DNA from: Ampelomyces quisqualis
Taxonomy: Eukaryota; Ascomycota; Dothideomycetes; Pleosporales; Phaeosphaeriaceae
NCBI GenBank assembly: GCA_018398575.1
Contig: JAGTXZ010000022.1
Coordinates: forward strand, 147,501-175,000
Reading direction: 5' to 3'
Length of the DNA stretch: 27,500 nt
Below are positions 18,354 through 27,500 of the stretch, in pieces (within the stretch, counting starts at the first letter, position 1; each line of letters opens with the position of its first letter). The notes under the pieces were generated by a model. That model saw only the letters and a list, made by a program, of their open reading frames with translations. It did not search any database and was not told the origin of the DNA. A program made the position numbers and the translations under genes.

Positions 18354-20411
18354 TATATTTAACTAAGCTAGCATTAGGCTTACACTTAGTAGCTTGTAAC
18401 AACAAGGCTACTCAACTACTTACACAACCTAGCTAGGCAACTAAGTTGTCTATAAAGAATTTAATCCTGCGCACTGTACAATTGCAATACACTAGCTAGT
18501 AGTCTCAATTTCAATAGAGCTGCCAACGCTAATCTAGTAAGGTTCTTGGCCAAAGGCCTATTTGTATCTAACTAGTGCAGGCAGAAATCACCCTGTTCTG
18601 GCATAGATTCTAACTTAGAGGCGTTTAGCCATAATCTAGCAGATGGTAGCTTTGCGGCAATGCCTGGTCAGACAGCCGCAAAAACCAATTATCTGAAACT
18701 GCAGTTCCTCTTGTACTAAGCGGTATTACTATTAGGGCAAGGTTATTAGTAGGGTAAAACTAACCTGTCTTACAACAGTCTAAACCTAGCTTACGTTCCC
18801 TATTAGTAGGTAAACAATCTAACGCTTACCAAATTCTACTTTGGTATAATAGGAAGAGCTAACATCAAAGAATTAAAAAGCAACGTTGCTATAAACGCTT
18901 GGCTGCTACAAGCCAGTTATCCCTGTAGTAACTTTTCTGGCACCTCTAGCCTTAAATTTCAAGGGACTAAAGGATTAATAGGCTACACTTTTATAGTTTG
19001 TATTTACACTGAAAATTAAAATTAAGAGGACTTTTGCCCTTTTGCTCTACTAGAGATTTCTGTTCTCTATAAGTCTCTCTTAGGACACCTGCGTTATAGT
19101 TTAACAGATGTGCCGCCCTAGCCAAACTCCCTACCTAACAATGTCTTTAACCTAGATTAGTCTACAAGGGACCTTAACGCTAGAAGTTAGGCAGTAAGGC
19201 CTAGCTCTGCTTTATTAAATAAGTAAAAAAACAATAAGAGTAGTAGTATTTCACTAGCGCTGAAGCTCCTACCTATTCTACACCCCCTATGTCTTTTTAC
19301 AATGTTAAACTAGAGTCAAGCTTAACAGGGTCTTCTTTCCCTACTAATTTGGCTAAGCCTGTTCTCTTAGCTGTAGTTTCGCTAGATAGTAGATAGGGAT
19401 AGTAGGAATCTTGTTAATCTATTCATGCGCGTTACTAATTAGATAACAAGGCATTTAGCTACCTTAAGAGAGTTATAGTTACTCCTGCTGTTTACTTACG
19501 CTTGGTCGAATCTCTTTGCTTTAACATTTAGAGCACTAGGCAGAAATTACATTGCGTTAACACTACTTTCTAGCCATTACAATGCTATGTTTTAATTAGA
19601 TAGTTAGATTTCTCTTGTCTGTACCAGTTCTAAGTTAGTTGTTAAACATACGCTAGACGGCTAAAGCCTGCTAAGAGTGTCTGCACTCTAGCACTAAAAG
19701 GCGCCTACCTTGCAGTTAGTGCTCTTTTGCGCTAGAGGCTTCTCTCTAAGGCCTAACATACCTAACCCTTAGAGCTAATTCTTTTCCTAAAGTTACAGAT
19801 CTTTTTTGCTAACTTCTCTTATCTACATTGTTCTATTAACTAGAGGCTTTTTACCTTAGAGACCTGCTGCAGTTATAAGTACAACCTGGCGTAAAAACTA
19901 TTTCTTTAAGCAGATTTTTAAGGCTTATAAGGAGCGCACCAAACGCTGCAAAAGTGCAGCGCTCTTCTAGCTATTAAACCCTAGCTCTAGACAAACTAAT
20001 TTTAAGGTAATAGACTGTTAAGAAGAAAAGAGAACTCTTCTTAGGGCTCTTGCTAAGGTCTCTGCTCTTAATTGCGTTGCCGCAGAGAATGTATATCTAG
20101 GTGCTAGAATATTAACTAGCTTTTCTTTTAAAGGCGTAGCGCAAGCGCTAACATTAAAATAGAACTACTCTATCTCTTAGAATTAACTAACCTATATCTA
20201 ACTGCTGTTTACACAAAACCTTTCTCTACTTTAGTCCTTAAAGTTCTTATTTGAGTATTTGCTACTACTACTAAGATCTGCACTAGAGGCCGTTCGACCT
20301 GGGTCACCCCCTTCGTCACGAGCCTCCACGAGCCTCTCGCCAGGGCGTAAATTCTGCCCTGGCGGCGGGTATGGGTACGCTTGAGCGCCATCCATTTTCA
20401 GGGCTAGTTCA

Positions 20412-20445
<34 letters not shown>

Positions 20446-21574
20446 ATTCCGACTTCCATGGCCACCGTCCTGCTGTCTAGATGAACTAACACCTTTGTGG
20501 TGTCTGATGAGCGTATATTCTGGCACCTTAACCCGCGTTCGGTTCATCCCGCATCGCCAGTTCTGCTTACCAAAATGGCCCACTAGTAACGGTACATTCA
20601 AGTGTCCACGTTCAATCAAGTAACAAGGACTTTTACATATTTAAAGTTTGAGAATAGGTGAAGGTTGTTTCAACCCCATTTCTAATCATTCGCTTTACCT
20701 CATAAACTGAATACGTTACTGCTATCCTGAGGGAAACTCGGCAGGAACCAGCTACTAGATAGTTCGATTAGTCTTTCGCCCCTGCCCAAATTGACGATCG
20801 ATTTCAATGTCAGAACCGCTACAGCCTCCACCAGAGTTTCTCTGGCTTCACCCTATTCAAGCATAGTTCACCATCTTTCGGGTCCCAACAGCCATGCTTC
20901 TTACTCAAATCCATCCGAAGACATCAGGATCGGTCGATGGTGCACCCAAAGGGTTCCCACTCCGTTCACTATTACGCTTGGGCTGACACCCAAACACTCG
21001 CATAGATGTTAGACTCCTTGGTCCGTGTTTCAAGACGGCCGCTTACGCCATTACGCCAGCATCCTAGCAGATGCGCAGACCTCAGTCCAGACTGGTTGCA
21101 TGACGTCTCCCTATAAGCTAAAGAAAGACGTGATAGAGACCTTTATCCAATCGCCTAGACTGATGCTGGCCTGCCTGCAGAAGAGTGCACTAGACAAAAG
21201 TCTAGATAAACTACTACAGGCAAGTCTGGCTGCAAGCGCTTCCTTTCAACAATTTCACGTGCTATTTGACTCTCTTTCCAAAGTGCTTTTCATCTTTCGA
21301 TCACTTTGTGCGCTATCGGTCTCTGGCCAGTATTTAGCTTTAGAAGAAATTTACCTCCCCCATTTGCATTCAAACAACTCGACTCAAGGGGCTTTACACG
21401 GCAAAGGCTAGCGACCACGTACGGGATTCTCACCCTCTGACGTCCTGTTCCAAGGAACTTGACCGCTGCCGACACCAAAGCGCCTCTGCAAATTACAACT
21501 CGGGCCCTAAGAGAGCCAGATTTCAAATTTGAGCTGTTGCCGCTTCACTCGCCGTTACTAAGGCAATCCTGCTG

Positions 21575-21606
<32 letters not shown>

Positions 21607-21642
21607 GTTCAGCGGGTATCCCTACCTGATCCGAGGTCAAAC
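18354..21642 (-). rRNA. 28S (LSU) rRNA, unit 3: chimera of RIP-mutated 3' part and unmutated 5' part
   Basis: Large-subunit rRNA gene, about 3289 nt against 3353 in unit 2. From 18354 to about 20280 it is RIP-mutated, including the sarcin-ricin loop (ttcctcttgtacta at 18704-18717), and keeps the exact length of unit 2 (offset 11157 at both ends). Between 20272 and 20290, in a stretch with no preferred RIP site, it switches to unmutated sequence (gccgttcgacctgggtcacc onward) that continues through the 5' end at 21642. This unmutated part is 64 nt short because of small deletions, for example ctgacg for ctatgacg-type sequence near 21437. The 5' end is the reverse complement of GTTTGACCTCGGATCAGGTAG. 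Gene conversion from a functional copy or a chimeric assembly could both produce this. Confidence 0.93.
20272..20290. other. Junction: RIP-mutated to unmutated sequence within 28S
   Basis: Left of here unit 3 carries mutated forms (ctactactactaag). Right of here it carries unmutated forms (ccgttcgacctgggtcacc) where unit 2 reads ctgtttaacttagagttacc. The shared segment aagatctgcactagaggc has no preferred target, so the switch cannot be placed more precisely. Confidence 0.85.
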
Positions 21643-21789
21643 GTAAGGGACTTACTGAAGCTGGTGTTTAAGACTGAAGTGCAAGATGTGCAGCGCTTCT
21701 ACGCCAAAACACTGGCTGCCAATTGCTTTGAGGTGAGTCCAAGCAAAAGCATAGACAAACACCCAACACCAAGCAGAGCTTGAGGGTAC
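21643..21789 (-). other. ITS2 (unit 3), unmutated
   Basis: 147 nt. In rRNA sense it begins just after GAGCGTCATTT with gtaccctcaagctctgcttg and a gtgttgggtgtttgtc segment, typical of Pleosporales. This is the most useful stretch for identifying the organism, bearing in mind that it may have lost about 3 bases. Confidence 0.88.
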
Positions 21790-21946
21790 AAATGACGCTC
21801 GAACAGGCATGCCCCATGGAATACCAAGGGGCGCAATGTGCGTTCAAAGATTCGATGATTCACTGAATTCTGCAATTCACACTACTTATCGCATTTCGCT
21901 GCGTTCTTCATCGATGCCAGAACCAAGAGATCCGTTGTTGAAAGTT
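21790..21946 (-). rRNA. 5.8S rRNA, unit 3, apparently intact
   Basis: 157 nt. In rRNA sense it starts AACTTTCAACAACGGATCTC and ends GAGCGTCATTT, with the conserved CGATGAAGAACGCAGCG and GAATTGCAGAATTC segments all present. It is the only rRNA gene in the window that shows neither RIP mutations nor obvious deletions. It forms the base-paired partner of 28S in the large subunit. It lies between ITS1 and ITS2 in the normal order, inside the unmutated island. Confidence 0.95.
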
Positions 21947-22129
21947 GTAATTATTAAGTTTCAGACACTGATTGAATATTCAAGGGTTTTAATTTTGTCC
22001 AGCCAGCGGTTATACCCGCTGAGGAAACGAGGTACGCAAAAGACAGGTTGACTTAGAGGATCATGCTGCTCGTCAGTAGCAATACTATACAGCCTAACAG
22101 ACCTCTTAGCAGTAGCAAGCTACTAAATG
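21947..22129 (-). other. ITS1 (unit 3), unmutated
   Basis: 183 nt against 190 in unit 2; the shortfall is several small deletions (for example cagcggttatacc against cagcaggttatacc-type sequence). It matches 1-80 of unit 1 in the overlapping part apart from one base. Confidence 0.88.
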
Positions 22130-22187
<58 letters not shown>

Positions 22188-23918
22188 AATGACCGAGTTT
22201 GACGAACTTTCCGGCTTAGGATGGTCGTGCCAACCTTCCTAAGCCAGTCCGAAGGCCTCACTGAGCCATTCAATCGGTAGTGCGACGGCGGTGTGTACAA
22301 AGGGCAGGGACGTAATCAACGCATGCTGATGACACGCGCTTACTAGGCATTCCCGTTGAAGAGCACAATTGCAATGTTTCTATCCCCAGCACGACAGAGT
22401 TTAACAAGATTGCCCAGACCTTTCGGCCAAGGTAAAGAACTCGTTGGCTCTGTCAGTGTAGCGCGCGTGCGGCCCAGAACATCTAAGGGCATCACAGACC
22501 TGTTATTGCTCAAACTTCCATCGGCTTGAGCCGATAGTCCTCTAAGAGCCGGCGACCAGCCAAAGCTAGGGCTATTTAGCAGGGTTAAGGTCTTGTTTGT
22601 TATTACAATTAAGCAGACAAATTACTCCACTAACTAAGAACAGCTATGCACTACTACCTGAAAAATCAAGAAAGAGCTCTCAATCTGTTAATCCTTATTT
22701 CATCTGGACCTAGTAAGTTTTCCTGTGTTAAGTCAAATTAAGCTGCAGGCTCTACGCCTAGTAGTGCCCTTCTGTTAATTTCTTTAAGTTTCAGCCTTGC
22801 AACCATACTCCCCCTAGAACCCAAAAACTTTGATTTCTTGTAAGGTGCCAAGCGAGTCAGAAAAAGAACATCGCCTAATCCCTAGTTAGCATAGTTTACA
22901 GTTAAGACTACAACAGTATCTGATTGTCTTTAATCTCCTAACTTTCGTTCACTAATTAATAAAAACATCCTTGGCAAATGCTTTCGCAGTAGTTAGTCTT
23001 TAATAAATCTAAGAATTTTACCTCTAACAATTGAATACTAATGCCCCTAACTATCTCTATTAATTATTACAGCAGTCTTAGAAACCAACAAAATAGGACT
23101 GCACGTCCTATTCTATTATTTCATGCTAACGTATTTAAGCAAAGGCCTGCTTTAAACACTCTAATTTTTTTAAAGTAAAAGTCCTGGTCCCTAACACGCC
23201 TAGTAAAGGGCATAAGGTTCTCCAGAAGGAAGGCCTAGCTGGACAAGTACACGCGGTAAGGCGGACCTGCCAGCTAGACCTAAGTTTTAACTACAAGCTT
23301 TTTAACTGCAATAACTTTAATATACGCTATTAGAGCTAAAATTACTGCAGCTGCTAGCACTAGACTTGCCCTCTAATTGTTCCTTGTTAAGAGGTTTAAA
23401 TTGTACTCATTCCAATTACAAGACCCAAAAGAGCCCTGTATTAGTATTTATTGTTACTACCTTTCTGTGTTAGAATTAGGTAATTTGCGCGCCTGCTGCC
23501 TTCCTTAGATGTAGTAGCCGTTTCTTAGGCTCCCTCTCTAGAATCAAACCCTAATTCCCTGTTACCTGTTGAAACTATAGTAAGCTAATACCTTACTATC
23601 AAAAGTTAATAGGGCAGAAATTTAAATAAACTGTCGCTAGCGCAAGGCTATGCGATCTGTAAAGTTATTATAAATTATCAAGAAGCCCCAAAGGGCGTTG
23701 GTTTTTTATCTAATAAATACACCCCTTCTAAAGTTAAGGTTTTTAGCATATATTAGCTCTAGAATTACTATAGTTGTCTAAGTAGTAAGGTACTATCAAA
23801 TAAACAATAACTAATTTAATAAGCTATTCGCAGTTTCACGGTATAATTGCTTATACTTAGACATGCATAGCTTAATCTTTGAGACAAGCATATAACTACT
23901 AGCAGAATTAACTAGGTA
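22130..23918 (-). rRNA. 18S (SSU) rRNA, unit 3: chimera, unmutated 3' quarter and RIP-mutated remainder
   Basis: 1789 nt, 9 fewer than unit 2. The 3' part in rRNA sense (22130 to about 22582) is unmutated: taatgatccttccgcagg, and an intact decoding strand (ttgttacgactt). It has deletions, for example cgacggcggtgtgtac where cgacgggcggtgtgtac is universal. Near 22561-22585 it switches to mutated sequence, and from 22585 it agrees with unit 2 at +11074 in every stretch compared. The 5' end is agcagaattaactaggta at 23901-23918. It is not expected to make functional rRNA. Confidence 0.93.
22561..22585. other. Junction: unmutated to RIP-mutated sequence within 18S
   Basis: The reading changes from gcgaccagccaaagctaggg (unmutated, damaged) to agggttaaggtcttgtttgt (mutated, as in unit 2). 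The join itself has a small anomaly: tagggctatttagcaggg where unit 1 has tagcctggctatttagcagg, so bases are missing and one g is added. Confidence 0.8.
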
Positions 23919-24764
23919 ACTATCTTAAGTCAAAGAGCCAGAACTCTAAGACAGACCCCCTAAGAGGAGCTAACTTTTACTAGGCAGGAGAACACTAAAG
24001 CGCTCTAAGCCGCTACACAATCAAAGCTAATAGCAATAACAGCATAGACAACCAATTCAATTGCCCCTACTAAGTTTCCCAAAAGCTAGTCTGCAACAAG
24101 ACATAGCTAACATTCCTATTAGAATCTATTTCTGCTACATACAGCTCTTAGGAGGAGAAAACCTGTGCTGCAACACGCTAAAAGCAGATACACAACGTAA
24201 TTGTCTCCTAAGATCTGCTAAGTAGATAGCAGAGCCAGCAATCTACAGACCCTACGTAGTGCCTGTTAGAATTTAACAGGGCTTCTATCCTACAATAGGC
24301 ACAGGACAACTACAATAACAATTTTGGCTACCAACACCTATAAGAGAGAGGCCTAGGCCTTGTGATTGCAGCTTAGTTGCCTTTGCTAGCAGCTTACAAG
24401 AAAACAAGGCAAGCAAGTATAAGACTTGAAGCAAACGCGTAAGGACCAGCTAAAGCTGCCTAAACCTCTAAGCAAGAGCGCCTGTTTTGCGTGTTAATCT
24501 GCTGAAAATAGCGTATAGGTAGCCTATACTGTTTTTCTTTAGATAGGCTGCAGAAAAGTAATTAGGATTTTTTCTGCTCCCCTTATGTAACGTGTGAACA
24601 CCTTTGGGTTTGATTTTGTAAGCGCGGGGTTAACGTGTTAGAAAAGGTCTTAGAAGTTAAGCAAATTTGGTGCAGAGGTTGCGCAACCTGCGCACTATTA
24701 CTAAAAGCATAAACCCGTGATCGCCGAGTTACACTTGCCTTGGTTTTTACTTGTATAACAATAT
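23919..24764 (-). other. 5' external transcribed spacer (unit 3), RIP-mutated
   Basis: Same as 12845-13690 wherever compared, including the palindromes (24349-24360; hairpin 24513-24529) and the unmutated cccgtgatcgccgag at 24714-24728. Confidence 0.7.
24714..24728. promoter_or_regulatory. Boundary motif that escapes RIP; possible Pol I promoter element (unit 3)
   Basis: Third copy of cccgtgatcgccgag at the ETS/AT-rich boundary. Because this block duplicates unit 2, it is not independent evidence of protection. Confidence 0.25.
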
Positions 24765-27500
24765 ATTTTAACCAAAAATTATATAATCTAGATAAGTAGA
24801 GCAACTACTTTCTATTTCTTACTAGTATAAGTTATATTCTAACTATAAAATAATATTATACATACAAATAAAGCTACAAATAAACTATTTTAGTACTAGA
24901 AGAAATATTCTATAATAGAATAATATTATCTATACTAATAAAGCTACAAATCTTATTCTATACTAGTATAATCTAAATTATAAAGGTACTTATATACCCT
25001 AAACTCTAAAGAAAAATCTTAATTATAATCTATACTAGTCTAGCTACTTTTCTTTGTATTAAAATTATATATATTTATAATATATTATTATTAGATCTAT
25101 ACTAGTAGATCTGTTTATATCTTTTTAAAACTAGTATAGTTTTTTCTTCTATGTATAATAGTATTACTAGCTTATTTACTATAACAAAAAAATTCTACTA
25201 TATAGAACAAGAGATTAGTAGAAACTAAATATAAATTTTCTTTTATAAAGAAATATATAGCTTGTAAAACAAAACTTCTATTTAATATAACTAATAGAAG
25301 ATTCTTCTCTTACCTAAGATATAGAAATAAACTTCTTATAAATTTTAAAAAGTTAGAGCTAAGTATTAGAGCTACAACTAATATTACTACTTTACGTTCT
25401 TATATCTTTTCTAAGCCTACTAATATTCTATATAACTATACTAGATAAGAAAACAGAGTTTTAAATAACCTACTTGCTTTTTATTTAAAATAGAAAAAAT
25501 CTAGTAGCTCTAAATATAGATAATAATAATCTAGACAAGTAACGCTACTACTATCTATTTCTTACTAGTATAAGTTATATTCTAACTATAAAATAATATA
25601 ATATATATGTTTAAACTACTAATACTAGTATAATATATTTGTGTAAAACTACTAACGTCTCTTATTACTAATATAGTATAAATTTTAATACAAACTAAGA
25701 TAATCTAGATAAGTAGAATTATTAATATCTTTTTTTATAATGTATAGTCTAAATAAGTAGAGCTACTAATATTTAGTTTTTACTCTATTACATTTACTTT
25801 AAATACTAAAGAATAGTTCTATACTAGTATAATAAAGATTTTACTTTAAAATAATAGTATCTAAACTAGTATATTAATCTTATATAATCTACTAGTATAA
25901 TATAGATTCTACTCTAAACTATTATTATATTATCTATAAAGCTTGTTATATCTTTTCTAAACTAGAATTTTATAGATTTTAACTATATAATAATTATATA
26001 TAGACTAGTTAAGCTACTTATCTCTATTTTAAACTAGAGAAATATATTTTTCTAATATAATATAATCTTAGCTAATAAAGCTAGGACTATTTTAAACTAG
26101 AAAAATATTGTTTTTAACTATAATATAATATAATCTTACCTAATAAAGCTAACACGTTATTTATAGTATATTATATAAATTCTAGTATAGAAAAAAATAA
26201 TATAGACTAAAAATCTAGTAATATCTAGTTTTTACAATTATTATATAATATCTAGTAAAAGAAAATTATAATCTAAACTAAGAAGCTAGTAATATCTTTC
26301 TCTAACTAGTGTTATATAAAGTTTACTAGAAACTAATAGAATCTATACTAAAAAAGCTACTTATATAAGTTTTATACTAAAAAAGCTACTTATATAAGTT
26401 TTATACTAGTACTATCTTTATTCTACCTATAGTATATTAGATCTAGCCTAGTTTAAGTTAAGTATCTATATAAGCTAGAAATACTAAAAATCTCTAGATC
26501 TATACCTTTCTTTTCTTAAGTTATACTAGAAGAAAGTAACAACTAATAATAGTTTTTTTTTTCTTAGTAGAAGTAAGCTTTCTAATACTTGTAAAGAATT
26601 GTATAATTTTAAGGTTTAGTAATATTAGATATATATACTAACTTTGCTGTAAAGAATTATTAGTCTTTTATTTTCTTTTCTTTTTCTTATTTTTATTATA
26701 AGTTTAAAAAAGTAGTAAGAGTATACTCTAATATAGTAATACTTCTATATATATAACTTTAAAAAGCCTACTAATATTTGTATTTAATAAGTACTAGAGA
26801 ATAAGAATATAGTAAAGTAATTATAAATATTCTTTATTAACTAATATAATAGGTACTATGTTTAAGATAAACTAGAATTTATTATTCTATTTACTAAGAC
26901 TAATATAAGTTTATTTTTACTAATAGAAAGGTAATATATTTTTATATTATAGCAGTTAGACGTATAAGAGATATTATAACTCTAAAAATATTTCTACTAT
27001 TTAATAATTTAATTTTTTGTCTTAATTCTTATAGAAAGATTCTAAAATAATAAGAATAGTTTTATAATTTTAGGAAAAAGACTAACACTTTTATATTAAA
27101 TAAACAAAAATTATCTATTTTATACTTTATACTTATATAAGTCTCTATATATAAGAGTAGATAAGTTATTATAAATATTAGATTAAGATATAGTAAGATA
27201 TAAGATTACTACTATCTAGAAAAAATAAAGTTTATAATTTTTTTTCTAATATTTACTTAACTTAATTACATATTAAGAGTACTATTATAATTAACTAAAG
27301 CTACCTTAAACCTACTACCTACTCTAAACGTACTAGTAACTTTATACTTACTAGCTACCTAGGCCTATATTAAATTCTAGATATAAGCTAAAATAAGAAT
27401 AATTAAAAAGAGGAAAACTATTCTAACTAAGTATAAAAAGCTTTCTTTAACTAACTAGGTATTTTAAATTTATAAGAGCCTAAAATATAGTAGTAACTTT
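24765..27500. other. AT-rich intergenic spacer, partial (right of unit 3)
   Basis: First 2.7 kb of a third AT-rich spacer, cut by the window edge. It corresponds to 13691-16426 at a constant offset of 11074 with no difference in the stretches compared, including the 10-T run and the 29-bp duplication (26346-26403). No gene is visible. Confidence 0.85.

Larger units (their letters stand above)
20290..22585. other. 2.3-kb unmutated island spanning 28S 5' end, ITS2, 5.8S, ITS1 and 18S 3' end
   Basis: This is the only unmutated stretch apart from 1-2520. Compared with unit 2 it has lost 83 bp net: 64 in 28S, 3 in ITS2, 0 in 5.8S, 7 in ITS1 and 9 in 18S. The mutated DNA on both sides shows no net length change against unit 2. 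It covers the region commonly used for fungal barcoding. Confidence 0.85.

Noticed and set aside
21025..21411. 128-codon plus-strand frame
   Set aside because: It is antisense to the 28S gene, and its sequence is explained entirely by rRNA. Such frames in 28S are common annotation errors.
1..27500. Telomere proximity
   Set aside because: No TTAGGG/CCCTAA array is present; ccctaa-like strings in the hairpin array are part of the 74-bp unit.

Overview
The window is a block of nuclear ribosomal DNA from a filamentous ascomycete, transcribed on the minus strand. It holds parts of three tandem units with a period of about 11.0-11.16 kb. Where the ITS2/5.8S sequence is unmutated (21643-21946) it reads like a pleosporalean Dothideomycete, possibly Leptosphaeria-like; the order is fairly sure, the genus is not. 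No protein-coding gene is supported. The short open frames lie inside rRNA or spacer and recur only because the units repeat.

Layout, left to right. Unit 1 is cut by the window edge: ITS1 fragment (1-80), 18S (81-1787) and 5' ETS (to about 2540). An AT-rich intergenic spacer follows (2541-6334), then an 18-bp tandem array (6335-6460) and a ~74-bp hairpin array (6481-7075). Unit 2 is complete: 28S (7197-10549), ITS2, 5.8S (10700-10856), ITS1, 18S (11047-12844), 5' ETS, AT-rich spacer (13691-17527) and the same two arrays. Unit 3: 28S (18354-21642), ITS2, 5.8S (21790-21946), ITS1, 18S (22130-23918), 5' ETS and the first 2.7 kb of the AT-rich spacer.

The main signal is repeat-induced point mutation (RIP), or a process that looks the same. 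Unit 2 and most of unit 3 carry dense C:G-to-T:A transitions in the rRNA genes, including conserved functional sites such as the sarcin-ricin loop and the decoding strand. Comparing mutated with unmutated copies shows a strong trinucleotide preference: C is hit when a pyrimidine precedes it and a purine follows (YCR), while ACA, GCA, ACG and GCG mostly survive. The AT-rich spacer looks saturated: YCR/YGR trinucleotides are almost gone.

The array is a mosaic. Unmutated sequence occupies 1 to about 2520 and a 2.3-kb island at about 20290-22585. Both carry many small deletions that the mutated copies lack. From 22585 to the window end the sequence matches 11511-16426 wherever compared, while the 28S genes of units 2 and 3 differ by private mutations. 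This fits an array edge or an ectopic rDNA block hit by RIP and later reshuffled by conversion or unequal exchange, but some joins may be assembly artefacts. No 18S or 28S copy here looks functional; working rDNA should lie elsewhere in the genome.
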